Origin: Chrysogorgia sp. JL179-B06
Taxonomy: Eukaryota; Cnidaria; Anthozoa; Scleralcyonacea; Chrysogorgiidae
Assembly: GCA_035772405.1 (NCBI GenBank)
Contig: JAYKKM010000376.1
Coordinates: 784,501-848,500 of the forward strand
Length of the DNA stretch: 64,000 nt
Direction of reading: 5' to 3'
Every line of letters starts with the position of its first letter. Position 1 is the stretch's first letter. The notes beneath the pieces are model-generated. The model was not told the origin of the DNA. It worked only from the letters and a program-made list of their open reading frames with translations, and made no database searches. Positions 27,125-39,309 of the stretch are shown in pieces. The translations under genes were made by a program, and so were the position numbers.

Positions 27125-27650
27125 TGTTGTAAAACATGGACTGGACTGAACTGGACTGATAAAACATGGACTGGTAAAACATGGAGGGTTAGGATCTTTG
27201 TTGTTTTGGGGTTAGCGATTATTTGTTATAAAACATGGACTGGTAAAACATGTACCGTGTAGCTGTGAATGTATGATGTCCATTAACAAATAATCGCTAA
27301 CCCCAAAACAACAAAGATCCTAACCCTCCATGTTTTACCAGTCCATGTTTTATCAGTCCAAGTTTTATCAGTCCATGTTTTACCAGTCCATGTTTTACCA
27401 GTCCATGTTTTATCAGTCCATGTTTTATCAGTCCATGTTTTATCAGTCCATGTTTTATCAGTCCATGTTTTATCAGTCCATGTTTTATCAGTCCATGTTT
27501 CATCAGTCCATGTTTTATCAGTCCATGTTTTACCAGTCCATGTTTTACCAGTCCATGTTTTATCAGTCCATGTTTTATCAGTCCATGTTTTATCAGTCCA
27601 TATTTTATCAGTCCATGTTTTATCAGTCCAGTCCAGTACTTGCCCACATG
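27125..27650. repeat. 15-bp satellite (CCATGTTTTATCAGT) with an inverted head
   Basis: About 21 units of ccatgttttatcagt or ccatgttttaccagt fill 27328-27640. At 27128-27255 the same units lie inverted (aaaacatggactggt). Between them, gagggttaggatctttgttg and gttttggggttagcgattat are mirrored by their complements, so the region folds around about 27270. Confidence 0.95.
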
Positions 27651-27654
27651 CACA

Positions 27655-27845
27655 CTTTTAATAGCCCTTTAAGCGGTTGCTATTAATAGCTCAAAATGCG
27701 GACAAACAAATTAACCAAATTTGGCTCACAAATGATTGCAAATGAGCTATTTTCTTTTGTTATGGTCGCAATAATTATGGGTAAATGCAGACAAACATAG
27801 GTACTGACGTCATCTCGACAAAGTGCTATTCAGTTATATTATTTT
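27655..27845. mobile_element. Fragment of the 4452-family TIR element, inverted
   Basis: The complement of this stretch matches 4560-4725, for example tttgtttgtccg and catttgcaatcatttgtgag. Confidence 0.7.
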
Positions 27846-27984
27846 ACTGAAGTCATTATGCAGTGTGAGTGTGACGTATGCTGTGGTATCATCACTATCA
27901 TGTATAGCACACAAACTTTATTGATAACTCAATACGAGCGACAGAATCACTCGACATTTTTAAAAAATCTTTAATTAAATTATA

Positions 27985-28845
27985 TTGTTTACAGTCAAAT
28001 AATACTTACTTGAACGTAGCTATAGATAGATACTGGTCGATATTACACACCCACCTTCGATTAAATTGTTGTGCACTTAACTATTACCTTTTCAAAATTA
28101 ATTGCTCTATTTCACCAGCGTGCCGTCCCTGCGGAGCTCCTTGTGAATCTGTGTATCATTATTTATTATACTGTCCCCAATATGCTGCCCTCCGACAAAA
28201 CTTACTCTCGGCTGTTGCACAATTACTGAAAGACCGTTGGAGTAATTTGTTACATTTCCAAAAATGTAATGTACTTCTTTTTGGATCTAATGACATCATA
28301 GTCAATCGATATATGGTCTGGAAACTCGGCAAACTTCAAAGCGACTATAATGAGCTACGTTTTGATGTTGAACCGTACCTTACACCGTGCACATCCTTTG
28401 TTTTAGGTTTATTAATATTTAAACAACACGGTTGAGCGATTAAACCCAAACGATTCTATTGGATGATTGCTTCATCATCATACTAAAATACAATAGGTTC
28501 AGTGACCGTGCACCGTGCGCATGCAAAATTGCATAAAGACGAACAAAAAGATAGAACAAAGACTTTAGCTGAGTTTCCAGACCATATCTCGATTGACTAT
28601 GATGACATGACATTCGATGAAAACAAACATTTATTTAAAAGGTTCAGATTTATATTAAAGAATCTATGCGTTTTGCTAAAATGATGTACTCCAATTTTAA
28701 TTGATGTACTCCAACGGTCTTATACTTATGTATCTATTTGTTGTTTTTTGTACTTTTTTTGATAAAAATTGTAAATTGCGTGAACCCCCTAGACGAGCAG
28801 GTTTGCTCTTGGGGTAAATGCTTTAATAAAATATGTTTATACAAA
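27985..28845 (+). pseudogene. LINE ORF2 C-terminal zinc-knuckle region and 3'UTR
   Basis: The frame reads YLNVAIDRYWSILHTHLRLN, CALNYYLFKINC, then ACRPCGAPCESVYHYLLYCP, a C-x2-C...H-x4-C motif found at the C-terminus of many LINE ORF2 proteins. It ends LGLLIFKQHG and stop at 28435. The 3'UTR contains gtaaattgcgtgaacccc and ends gctttaataaaatatg plus an A run. It is 5' truncated, with no RT left. Copies of its 3' end lie at 26795 and, inverted, at 41105. Confidence 0.8.
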
Positions 28846-28947
28846 AAAAAAACTTCCATATCTCAAGTGCGAAGTGAGTTATTTGGTAAATGCCAATCTT
28901 TATAATTTGAAAAGTTCATTCAAATAAGGGAGTTTCTTCCAAACTTA

Positions 28948-29232
28948 TCTTCCTGACAGGCTGAAAAACATCCAAAATTGAACCACCTCTTTGTTCTATT
29001 GATATCTCTGCAAATAACCATAACTGTTGCGAGAGCTATATATTTTCTGAAAGCCCAATAAACCGGCTTTTACCAATGCTTTTAAATTCATAAATTAATA
29101 AATTAGGTTGAAAAACTTGCGCTTGTCGATTTTCAATTTTTAATCTTGCGTTACCGTATGCCGTGTTTTTCGAGTCACGCCATCGTCGATCAGTCTTGTA
29201 CTACCCATTTTGACGGCCGACAGGAAAGATTT
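28948..29232. mobile_element. MITE with CTTTCCTGTC-type ends, copy 1
   Basis: tcttcctgacaggctgaaaa at the left, gccgacaggaaagatttaac at the right. The body matches the inverted element at 43764-44118, for example ccaataaaccggcttttacc. TTTAA follows the right end. Confidence 0.75.
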
Positions 29233-29239
29233 AACATAT

Positions 29240-30500
29240 TCGCATTTCAGCAATAAGAAATACATCGAGTTGCACACTGATTAATTTGTGATTATATGCA
29301 GATGTGAAAAAACACAAGCTACATGGAAGAATGTTTTATTATATATTCAAATTACATACAAGGGAAGACGTTTTCGCACCCTTTGGTGGCCTTGTTAGTA
29401 CGTTTACTGTCTTTGTCTGCTATTAATTCCGAAATATCTTCTTCGTCTTTTCGCGGCTTTGGATAGTGACGTTATTGGCGTTCAACAATATTTTTTTGAG
29501 CAGAAATGACATCACAGATGCCGCACAATTGAATACTTAACTGTAAAATGTTGTCCATGAAGTTTGAATATAATAACTTTTAGTAAAAACTAAAATGCCA
29601 ATGCTGTAATCTGATTCGCTACGCTATACTCGCTATAACGGGAGGTTTACAAAGTGCAATATACAAACAGTGTATAAAATTATTGGGATCATATAAATAA
29701 AAAACAACATAGATTTACAAAATTTTCAACTAAACTTTAGAATTTCTTTCGGACATTTCTATGTCCGACACGATTAGAGTGGGGGCTTTGTTCCACGATC
29801 GCATGGCGAGAAATAATGGACACGCACGCGCAGTAGGTGCTTGGACTTATAAAAAATTTGTAAACATTATGCCCGCCATCACTCAGTGATTTTATAGGAG
29901 TTAACAAGAAAAATCGTTGTAGCTCTTAGCCTCTCGCTAAAATGCAAAATGATCAATCTGATCTGGTTAGTACTCGTTAGTATCTAACATCAAAGACAAA
30001 ATTTAGAATCGCTCGATGCATATTCGCTGCGGTTTCTCAATATTTATATATGAAGCAAGTGTAAAGGGAAATATACTAATACTGTGAAACAGCGCAAATA
30101 CCTCAAGTGAAGCTGAATAGATTTCATTTTCCAAACAAAATCCGCTACATATCCAAAATGATCAATCTGCCTTGGCTTACCAACGCATTGTGTTTACAGG
30201 GCCAACTTTCACTAAACATCCACAACCTATACTCAGTGCGGTATCGCGATGTGATTTTAGTGAAATTTGCGTGAAGTTCAGCGTCTGAAATGTGACACCG
30301 CGCGCAAAATCGACTACCAGACAAGTATAAACCTTATAGAATTTCGGTTCTTCTTCGACGAATTTGACTCCATTTTGCTTCGAAGCCTTCGAAGGAATGC
30401 TTTGTGACCATTCCCTGTAGTTCCCAGGACACATATCATGCAATTGTGCGTCTTTTTAACCATGTGACAACTTCATGAACTGAATTAGCGCATATTAGCG
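29240..30500. other. Intergenic, unassigned
   Basis: The minus frame at 30177-30443 (MHDMCPGNYREWSQSIPSKA) might be an exon ending at a GT near 30333, but I see no supporting family or partner exon. Confidence 0.35.
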
Positions 30501-30507
30501 CAAAAAT

Positions 30508-31075
30508 TCAAAGCGCTGTAACCAGAGCCGTACGTTCAGGTCTTTTCAGAGCAGTTTGGCTCCTCCCACCGGTGTCCACAATTTCTCGCCATGGTCTGCC
30601 TCGCACGCAGAGGACTTGAGCACGGAGGAGGGCGAAGGCGATCTTCTTCCGCAACCAGCTCGTGACCATGGAGGGCTCGTGCTTTTTGTGCTTTTTCACA
30701 GCGATCTGATCTGCTAGCGAAGATAGGAAATGCTGTGTTTCCCTGCCATGTCCTCCATATGCACTGAAAACAAGCGGCGTAAATGATCCATGTTCAACTC
30801 TGCACGATGCGTTGGTTGTACTGCCGCTTCTTTTCCCTTTCGTTGGCGTTGAACACGCTAGTGAGGCTCTGGTTTCGGTGTGTCGAGGCGTAAGGGTTGA
30901 ATACCCGGACATCAAAAAATGCCTTTTCACATCTCTGCCAGAATCCTCTTACTGCGATGTCGACTCGAGCGTCGTCGGCCAGAGGAGCAAGGGCTCTGTT
31001 GACACGTCATACGCAACTTCATCGATGGCAGCTGCTAGCAGACACGTACTTCATCATGTCGTCGGTGGATGAAAC
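30508..31075 (-). pseudogene. LINE ORF2 C-terminal remnant, antisense
   Basis: Minus-strand frames carry DARVDIAVRGFWQRCEKAFF, DVRVFNPYASTHRNQSLTS, then VEHGSFTPLVFSAYGGHGRE and WLRKKIAFALLRAQVLCVRG. This is the conserved C-terminal region (DVRVFNP...VEHGSFTPL) of a LINE lineage common in cnidarian genomes. At least one frameshift separates the two parts. No palm domain is present. Confidence 0.75.
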
Positions 31076-31166
31076 CTTTCAAACACGATAAGGCATGGTC
31101 AACTGTGAATACCTTTCCGCAGGCGCAGTGCGTTGGTAGACGCTTCAATATATAATTAACAATTAG

Positions 31167-32108
31167 CAGTGTTCAGCAAAGTAAAAGTATGGCCTGAAAA
31201 TCTTACTTAAGTAAAAGTAAAAGTATGGCCTGAAAATCTTACTTAAGTAAAAGTAAAAGTATGGCTTGAAAATCTTACTTAAGTAAAAGTAAAAGTATGG
31301 CCGGAAAATTTTACTTAAGTAAAAGTAAAAGTATGGCAAAACATAACTAACCAAAATGACAATTGATAATCTGGTACTGTACTTTAATCTGGGCGCTCTT
31401 TGGTGGCGCCAACTCAACAGTTGCCAACACGTACACACGCAAAATGAACTTCACGCGATTTCTCCACTCTAGATCTCCAGCGGATGCATGGAGAGTGGAC
31501 CGAGTATTTAGCAACTCCGCGTTCCGAATTTCTTTTTTTACTTTGCCGATAAAACAAAAAGTAAGGAAGTAAAAAAGTAATTATTTTACAAAAATTTTAC
31601 TTCGTTACAAGTAAAAAGTATTTGTTGAAAAATATACTTCGTTACAAGTAAATACTGATTTTTTTTAATGAGGTTAGTCATAACCAAGGTTAAACCAAAG
31701 GAGACGTGCTACGATGCACGCCCCAGGATATCGATGACGCACACGAGTATGACACTCGAATAGCATTCCACGCAATAAGCGCAGACGACACAGTGCTCAA
31801 CGCGGACGAAATATGCACCCACCATCCCACCTCTTTAACAAGACTGAATTACTCCATCAGTTCCGCAACTGATGTTTGAAGGGTACAGGTAAGCTCCGAT
31901 TGGTAAGCGGGACCAATCAATCTGATCCTATTCCAAGCACCACGGAACCATGCAATCAAACAGGAGCTAATCGGACCGCCTGTTACCCAACCAACCAAAC
32001 AGGTAAGTTAAAAGGATCAATATATTGGTAACACTCCGACAAACTGATTTAGTCGAGGTATGGTTTAACTTAAGTAAAGTAAATTTACTTCGTTACTGGC
32101 GAACACTG
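31167..32108. mobile_element. hAT-type element, 942 bp, with AAGTAAAAGTA repeats
   Basis: Ends CAGTGTTCAGC and the complement of ggcgaacactg, flanked by CAATTAG at 31160-31166 and 32109-32115 (seven matching bases; hAT normally makes eight). Four 40-bp units (gtatggcctgaaaatcttac) fill the left end, and gtaaaa/tttacttcgttac motifs fill the right. Confidence 0.85.
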
Positions 32109-32284
32109 CAATTAGACAACCAGCCCGAGTTGTCAATTTAAAAATTAGACTAGAAATACATTATACGCAACACCCCCCGCCCGCTTACTGTTTGAAACTT
32201 TTATAGTGTAGTTGCTAATTTACTACTGTAATACAGTACTGTAGTTCTTTTACTTGAAATAACCCATTTATTTGCAAAACTGAA

Positions 32285-32470
32285 TAGAAATACAAAAGAA
32301 AACTGGTTTGGAATGCTCTTGTGACATCACATCCGGTAACTTTGACAGCGAAAAACTCTATGAAGACGAAATTTTTTGGCTGACAAGATATATTATGATT
32401 TTACTCAAGAAGACCCAAATATTACGAATATGTAAAATCCCCAAACGTGAGATGGGAACTTTAACACTGA
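32285..32470. mobile_element. Half copy of the CCGGTAACTTTGAC MITE family
   Basis: gacatcacatccggtaactt, gaagacgaaatttt and cccaaacgtgagatgggaac match the right halves of the elements at 47748-48062 and 57510-57840. The left half is missing. Confidence 0.8.
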
Positions 32471-32534
32471 TGATGCAGTGAATGTGGCAGCTTTAACGCC
32501 AGCTCATCTTCCGATACTGCCATTTTACCTTTCG

Positions 32535-32650
32535 CTCGTTGGGGGATAACGGGGGCACGCGAGGATGCGAGGCCCAGTTTTGCCCCGCCCACTTTTACCG
32601 CCTCGCATCCTCGCGTGCCCCCGTTATCCCCCAACGAGCGAAGAAGATCC
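32535..32650. repeat. Foldback core, relative of the 22806 element
   Basis: ttcgctcgttgggggataac and gggggcacgcgaggatgcga pair with their complements at 32600-32645. The loop has the same gccccgccc and ttttaccg. Confidence 0.92.
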
Positions 32651-32929
32651 AAAAGCTTTAAAAACTTTAATTTCCTGAAAAGCAAAAAAATCCCTTCAAC
32701 TTATTTCCTGTGACCTTATTTCCTGTGGGGCAACACAAGTAATTTCTGTCTCCAAACACAGTTTCGATTCCTCGCGTGAAGATGATGATGATGATGAGGC
32801 AATTTCGTTCCCAGGCCAAAAGGAACGCAGGTTGGGAAAGAGATTGCCTAATACAGTTACACTCGCAGTTACAGGTAATTTGAAACCGGGTGTTGTTGCA
32901 GCCTCTGGACTGCGATCAATGAAAGGAAG

Positions 32930-33137
32930 GTGACGGCTAAAAGGGATGACTCAAAAGGACCTTTACATTTTTTAGAACTGCTAATCCTAATCTCAATCTT
33001 AATCCTAACCCCAACCATAACCTTGATCCTAACTTTGATCCTAACCTTAAACCTAGCCCTAACCGTAGCTATCCATAACCTAACGAAAAATTAAAAAACC
33101 AGAAAGGTCCTTTTGAGTCATCCCTTTTAGCCTTCCC
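32930..33137. mobile_element. MITE with telomere-like interior, copy 1
   Basis: ggctaaaagggatgactcaa pairs with the complement of ttgagtcatcccttttagcc. The inside is a degenerate run of CCTAAC, CCTAACC and TTGATCCTAA motifs. Flanking GAAAGGAAG and GAAAGGGAA may be a decayed 9-bp duplication. Confidence 0.9.
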
Positions 33138-33139
33138 CC

Positions 33140-36100
33140 GAAAGGGAAATTGCTAAACTCTGAAACAGTTTCCAACGTAACAGATAGTTCCTCACCAAGG
33201 GCGAGAAATAATTCTACGTGGTAACTTTATAACCAAAATGGTTTCAAAACTGTACGTTGTATAGAGTTTGCAGAAATAGTAGAATATGTGTTAAAAGACT
33301 ACCAAACCTAGCTAGCAAATTTTCTTAGATTCATTCCTCGTGTCCTTCGCTCAAAACGTTAGACACTATTTTTCGGCAGAGTAACCTTTTTAAAGTTTTC
33401 GATTTGCATTACAATATATTACGTTTATGTCGAGAATTGACCCATCACTTTTAATAAATTATAACTTTTGATATATATCAAATTTGATATATATCTAAAG
33501 TATATATCGAAATTCTCCGCGCGATCCGAAGGCGGAATGACCGCTCACAAGTCAAAGTGTTCCGTCCGCACGGAAATTCGGCTAGACAACTGTCCCCCAT
33601 CCCCAGTCCCTTTCGGTTAAGACCCGCGCAAATCGAACAAAGCTTTTGCAAAATTGTCCTTCTGCAACAACGTTGATAGATACCGATTATAGATACTAAG
33701 ATTTCTTTTATCAGAGGGAATTATCAGTGACGAGACAGCTGTACCTGTAATCGATGGAGAGATCATAAGTTGCTTGTCTGTTAACGGATATGGCATTTGT
33801 GCTAGCAGTTTCTGTTGTCTGTGACAGTTACTCGAGGCAAGTTTCTTCCACTGGTTAAATATTTGTCCTAAAACCCCCCAGGTACGTTGGACTATAAACA
33901 TAGCATATATTGGCAGTGTAGCTGCTCGTTGGGAAAATTCAACGTATTTCAAGATTGTCTTATCCATCGGCGGCTTGAATAGAATATCACGCTTCGTGTA
34001 TTTCTCACGCCAGGTGGTTGAATTTCATGAGGTTTATGCAAATATTTTGTAATATCTTATTGTTGCGAGTGTCTCTGTGGTGTATGTTGATGTTTCTTTT
34101 GCTGTGAAGAATATTAACATTGCTACATTCAGGTTAAAATTAAATGTGACAGATTGAAGGAGAAGTAAGTTTGCTATAACCGTGCTATAACTAACCACTA
34201 ATAACGGATACTGCCATACAACAATATATATATCAAGAGTAAGATCTCAAACCAACCGGTAATAAGTTATTCTCTTTGTCGCCGGAAGATTTGGTTGTTT
34301 GTCTTTGGCTTTGGGTAAGTTCGTAGCGTCTGTAAGTTGTGTGACTTCGTTCTTTACTTAAAATTAACACATATAATACTATTGTGTGCTCGTATGACAA
34401 TGACACGACCGAGTTGAGTATTGTCATCGAGATTCGATTGTGCCAATGTGTTGTCATTTGATATACTCCGTGCTTATTGGGCCCAGCGTACTCACTACTG
34501 ATATGTTTATTTTTCTGTGTAATAGTATTAAATACGTTGGGAAACCAGAGGGTGGTTTGTTTTTAGATATAATTACTGTATTACAACTGCCTGTTTTATA
34601 TTTGTCCTTGATGGGTGGGTGTGCAACGAAACCTTGCAAATCATTAACGAAAACAACATTTGACAGTTTTCAATTTTCGTGATATCGTGTTTCACGGAGT
34701 CACGGTTCGCTCGCTAGACGCTAATGACATGTTTTTAGTGAATCACTATTTCAGTGTTTATAGCCTAAGCGCTATATACGAACAAAAGCATCGTACAAAA
34801 TTGTTTTGGGAGATAACTACGAACGTAATATATTATATAGATATACATTTATGAATCTTTAATTCAAGTATAAGTGTTTTTGGATATTAAATTTGAACCA
34901 TTACCGACATTTCGAAAGTTCAACACCTGTCACGTTGTTTGTCAAGAAAATGTAAGTTACAAATGGAAGTTGCAATAGAGATTTTTTACATTTAAGGATT
35001 TTCAGTTATATCAGTATTATTAAAATTAAACTTTACTTGTCAACTGGAAGCGGCAACATTGCCGAGATCTGTTGCAGTTTAAACTTGGCATCACACGTCA
35101 TGAAAGAACTAGTATTTCCCTGTAATTGCAACTTTAGAATAAAAATTTTAGAATGCCATTGCTGTTGCCTTTTTAGCTAGAGGGTTTGGCCATGGTTTCT
35201 GTGTAAAATTTTGCACAAAACATTTTTGGAAATATTATATCAGATTTAATATGATGTCATCCAACATTGTACTTCGATCAAACCTTTTCTGTGCCAAATG
35301 TACTGTCAAATTGTTCATGGCAGGTGTTAAATTATTCGAGAAACATCTATTATTTAAAGAGATACAGTACAGTATGTCCTGTTTCAATACATTGAAGTCT
35401 TGAAGACTGGTTGAACTCGTCAATAGAATTGTGTTATTTTCAACCAATTTAAGACATCGAGTCACTATAATCTGAAAGTATTGTCCTCTGGTACTGAAAG
35501 AGGTAAAAGTAGTGGCACTGAAGAATTGAAACTTAGGTACTGAAGCAAAGGCATAACAGCTCTAGGGGGAGCCAAAAACTATTTGTAATAAGATGAAGGT
35601 ATAATAATTACTTACTACAGGCTTTCTTGAAGTGTGAAATTATTAAATATTTATGTCTGAATGATATTGAGATCAAGTAAACACTTTTAGTTTCTTTTGA
35701 ATTAACTTTGAGATAATTTTCAAATTCGACTATTCGTGCCTGAGTGTACTTAAAAGTTATGGACACGTACTAATTTGGTCATTTATCAATTGACATAATA
35801 TATAATATGCTAACCAGATTGCTGTCAAAACTGGGTTTGCAGCGGTGTCATAATTCAGGAGTGCTGAGCTGTAATCCAAAGATGATTACAAGTGCTCATT
35901 GTAATTTTGGGGTCACAACGAGGTTTTAAAAAGCCTATAAATAAATTTATTTTTTAATCCTATACATAAAAATCTCTTTTGAAAAATCAGTAATTGTTAA
36001 TGCTATTATTATTAATTAAAGATATGTCCTGACTGCTTTGCCTCAGCTCGGTATATCCATATAGCTTAGGATATCTGAATTGTTGGAGCATCTTAGCTAG

Positions 36101-37670
36101 TTAATATGAGTTTGGTTCCCCTGTTGGGGCTCATTAACCATTTCTGAGTAACATAGTTGGATGATCTCATAAAAAACATTTGACCAACAAATGTCATCAT
36201 ATTTGGATTATTAGTTATTGGATTTGGTTTTTGCATGATATTAAGAATTCTAATTTTCTTGTTTTGTGTTACTGTTACTCACCAAAGGCTGAGCAGATAA
36301 CATATATGTCAAATATGTTTGTATTAATTAATGCATAAAAATTGTAATCAGCTATCACTAAAGAAAATCGCTAAGAACTATTCAATTACAAACAACTAGC
36401 ATTAGAACAACTAAAACTGAAAATATGATTGACAATGTAAAATTTACTTCTAAAGTCTTGTTAAAGAGTTTTCTTTTTAAATTGGTGTAACCTTTACGAG
36501 ATTGAAAATAATGTTTGGAGACTGGTGGTGCCTATAGTAAAGTAAAGAATCCTTTCACATTGGCGGATTGGCCATTCAAATATATACGTCACATGATATC
36601 ATAAGTGAGAGGGAGGCATGCCTTGTCAGATGTTGGGATCTGCAGTAACCCGGTTACCTGCAAGTGACTTGAGCTAACTGCAAACCTAGGTCAGAAGGTC
36701 TCGTGCACGCTGGTAGAGTAGAAATGAAAGAAATGGGACTGGTAAATTGTATAATCAGATAGTATGAGACTGAGTGACACAGGACAGAGTGAAATAGGAC
36801 ACTTTATCAGACATGAGACAGACACTTAGACAGTGAGATGGTAATTGTTTGAATTTGTGAGGAGTTCTGAAATGTTTTCAAGCTCATGAATAAGATAAAA
36901 CTTGTCTTTAATTTTTATTCTTAGAGTTAGATCACCAGTTAATTTACATTTGACATTTAAAGACTTCAAGTCCAGTAATGAGTCATGAGATTTACCGATT
37001 TTGAGGAATGAGGATTTTCAATTTCATATTTCAATTTTAGTTCTTACAAAGTGCAATAAACTTAAAATTATCAATGTAAATATTAAAATATACTGTCATA
37101 TTTCCATTCAATCTTTGTGTATTTGTTATTTTGACTATTTTCCTGTTCTGAGGCCAAATTATATTTATCAAATCGCAAGCCCTGAGTTATGTTTCCTAAT
37201 CCTATTGCCAAAATTGACTTTCTGAGGCCTAATTGCTCAAAAATTTCTCCCGGTCTCCCAACGTATCTCACTCGCGAACTTGCCTCGCTCGCAAGCTACA
37301 CAGCCCCAAACCTACTCGCTTCGCTCGCAGGCCTAACTGCAAATTATTTTTGCCTATCTGCAAAAAAAGTAAATATATACAGGCATGGAGGGAGGAGGTA
37401 TCCAAGGTAATGAAAACTGTCACAAGGGGGAATGTCAAAAATCATCAAAGTGAAAAAGCATCAATTATTTTATTCTATTTTTGTCATTTCAGTTTTCTTT
37501 GGTCTCTTAGGGTTTCTGTTTTTAGTTTCATGTTAAACAGCTATATAATGTTAAACAATTCAAATATTCAATGTTAAACAGCTGTATAAACAATGCTAGA
37601 ACAGTTGCATTCAAAAGTGCAGACTAGTGCCTCAATGGCTCATTTGTACTAAATTTATTTTTCTCTTTAG
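33140..37670. other. Intergenic / upstream region of the second gene, mostly unassigned
   Basis: AT-rich sequence with few recognisable repeats apart from the ORF at 33617-33967. The promoter and 5'UTR exon of the second gene may lie here, because its first coding exon starts at an acceptor. I could not locate them. The minus frame at 35235-35465 has no recognisable motif. Confidence 0.4.
33617..33967 (-). CDS. Uncharacterised ORF, 116 residues from the first Met
   Basis: The open frame starts MDKTILKYVEFSQRAATLPI and ends KALFDLRGS then TAA. The frame stays open upstream of this Met for about 18 codons (reading WREKYTKRDILFKPP) to a TGA near 34026. It is outside recognisable repeats in a quiet region and has mixed composition, with a hydrophobic patch (LPIYAMFIVQ) near the start. 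It could be an exon of a minus-strand gene, an old element or chance. No family recognised. Confidence 0.3.
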   Translation of the reverse strand: MDKTILKYVEFSQRAATLPIYAMFIVQRTWGVLGQIFNQWKKLASSNCHRQQKLLAQMPYPLTDKQLMISPSITGTAVSSLIIPSDKRNLSIYNRYLSTLLQKDNFAKALFDLRGS

Positions 37671-37771
37671 AAAGAAAATGATGGCTGCTGAATCGTCTTG
37701 TAAAAAGGATGGCCTTTGCTCATTAACAGCACAGAAACTGTCAGAGGACCATACCATACCTGGACCTGCAG
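37671..37771 (+). CDS. Unrecognised gene, first coding exon (start ATG 37678)
   Basis: A strong acceptor (tttttctctttag) precedes the exon, so an upstream 5'UTR exon probably exists. ATG at 37678 is followed directly by a second ATG at 37681. The exon encodes MMAAESSCKKDGLCSLTAQK then LSEDHTIPGPA, and ends with one base of an alanine codon at a gtaata donor. Phase 1 fits the exon at 48183. No signal peptide or membrane segment is visible. I do not recognise the family. Two shorter introns could hide further exons, but none is needed to keep frame. Confidence 0.7.
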
Positions 37772-38929
37772 GTAATATGAATTGAGGTGCATGATATATG
37801 CATTAAAGCAGTAACTTGTCAGAGTCTTGTTCTGGCACCAACAAGGACCAACAGTAAAATATACTGGTGCACTTAACTTAATAAGTGAACATGCTTAGCA
37901 TGATGTGTGTTAGCCTGCTTTGCAGACATATTTGTTTACCTTCCCAAAGTGGGAGTTTCTCTGAGCTTGCAAAGGTGAAAAAATACATCTGCAAAGCAGG
38001 CTAGATATGTGTGGATCACAGATTATATATCCAGGTGGCATAAAGTAAACACTTCCCCTAAACACTTTTTTTACAACTTACTGTAATCATGCTAGTAATT
38101 GATCTGCAGTTGATACATTTACAACAAACAGATGTAAAGATGTGCATGAAGGGTTAAATAATGGTCACATCATACATGCTCTATGGGATCAGAGTCCTAA
38201 TAATTAGGTTGAAGGAGTCTTCATCCCTTCTGGCTTCACCCAGGGCTTTCGCTAAGACCCAGCTCCCGCTGGAGTATAGCAAATCTCCGGCTATATTTTT
38301 CTGATGACCAAGTAAAATCATCTCTTCAGGTTTTTTTTATGAGAAGCTGCTAAAATTCATATAGTGAAGGCCAGGGGACAGGTTTAATATTGATAATATA
38401 GTTGAATTTGCTACCTACAGTATGAATTATTTCTCCAAATGCTGAAAATTGTATCAGGGTTAGAATTAGTAGGTTGCAATTTTGTCATCTCAGGCCCCGT
38501 CAAGCTTATTTTAGTTATTTACATCGCGGTTTTCGCGGATCTCTTGTATTTTGGCATTCTTTTCGTTACTTAAGAAATGATATTTCTCACTTTGAATCAT
38601 CATTTTACACCATGGCATACTTAAATGTTAACGTGATTTACATGGGCAAGATAAATTAAAAGTCAGAAATTTGAAAACGGCGCGAGTTTTCCGGAAGGGA
38701 GAGGGACTTCATTTAAAATGTCCATTTATTTTTACGAGCGAGAATCATGTCGCATCTCGAAATTCACAATTTTTTTTGCGAGTTAACTTTTTCTCTAATT
38801 CGAACCCTGTGTATTCCCATTTTGCAGGAGATTCACATTTTGCAGGAGTAGTATAGATTGCACTGCCTGGCCCTCCATGAATCAGAATGTTCATTCACCA
38901 CCCATGTTTGATTCCAACATTGGGATAAC

Positions 38930-39275
38930 CATGCCTTGTGGCTTTCACCCTTTGTGGCCTTCTCCCCTTGTAGCTTTTATCCCTATAATGTGGCCTTCTC
39001 CCCTTGTTGCCTTGATGCCCCTTGTGGCCTTCTACTCTTGTGGCCTTTGAACTGAGCCCTTGTGGCCTTCTCCCTTGTAGCTTTGATGCCCCGTGTGGCC
39101 TTCTACTCTTGTGGCCTTCTCTTGTGGCCTTCTCCTCTTGTAGCCTTGATGCCGCTTGTGGCCTTCTCCCCTTGTAGCCTAATGATATGCCCCCTTCAGG
39201 TGTCCATCCCTTGTGGCCTTCCCCTTAAAGCGTTCACCTTTACTGGCTTAATCACCCCTTGTAGTCTAATCACCT
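38930..39275 (+). repeat. Minisatellite built on CCCCTTGTGGCCTTCT
   Basis: About 17 imperfect units such as ccccttgtggccttctcc and ccttgtagccttgatgcc lie in the first intron of the second gene, followed by a 23-base G run at 39285-39307. Confidence 0.88.
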
Positions 39276-39309
39276 GGACCTGTAGGGGGGGGGGGGGGGG
39301 GGGGGGGCA

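Noticed and set aside
27297..27686. Two 118-codon frames (MFYQS and KHGLI repeats) on opposite strands
   Set aside because: Both are readings of the 15-bp satellite, which has no stops in these frames because the unit length is a multiple of three.
30177..30443. A minus-strand gene starting MHDMCPGNYREW
   Set aside because: No partner exon or family support; mentioned only as a possibility in the region note.
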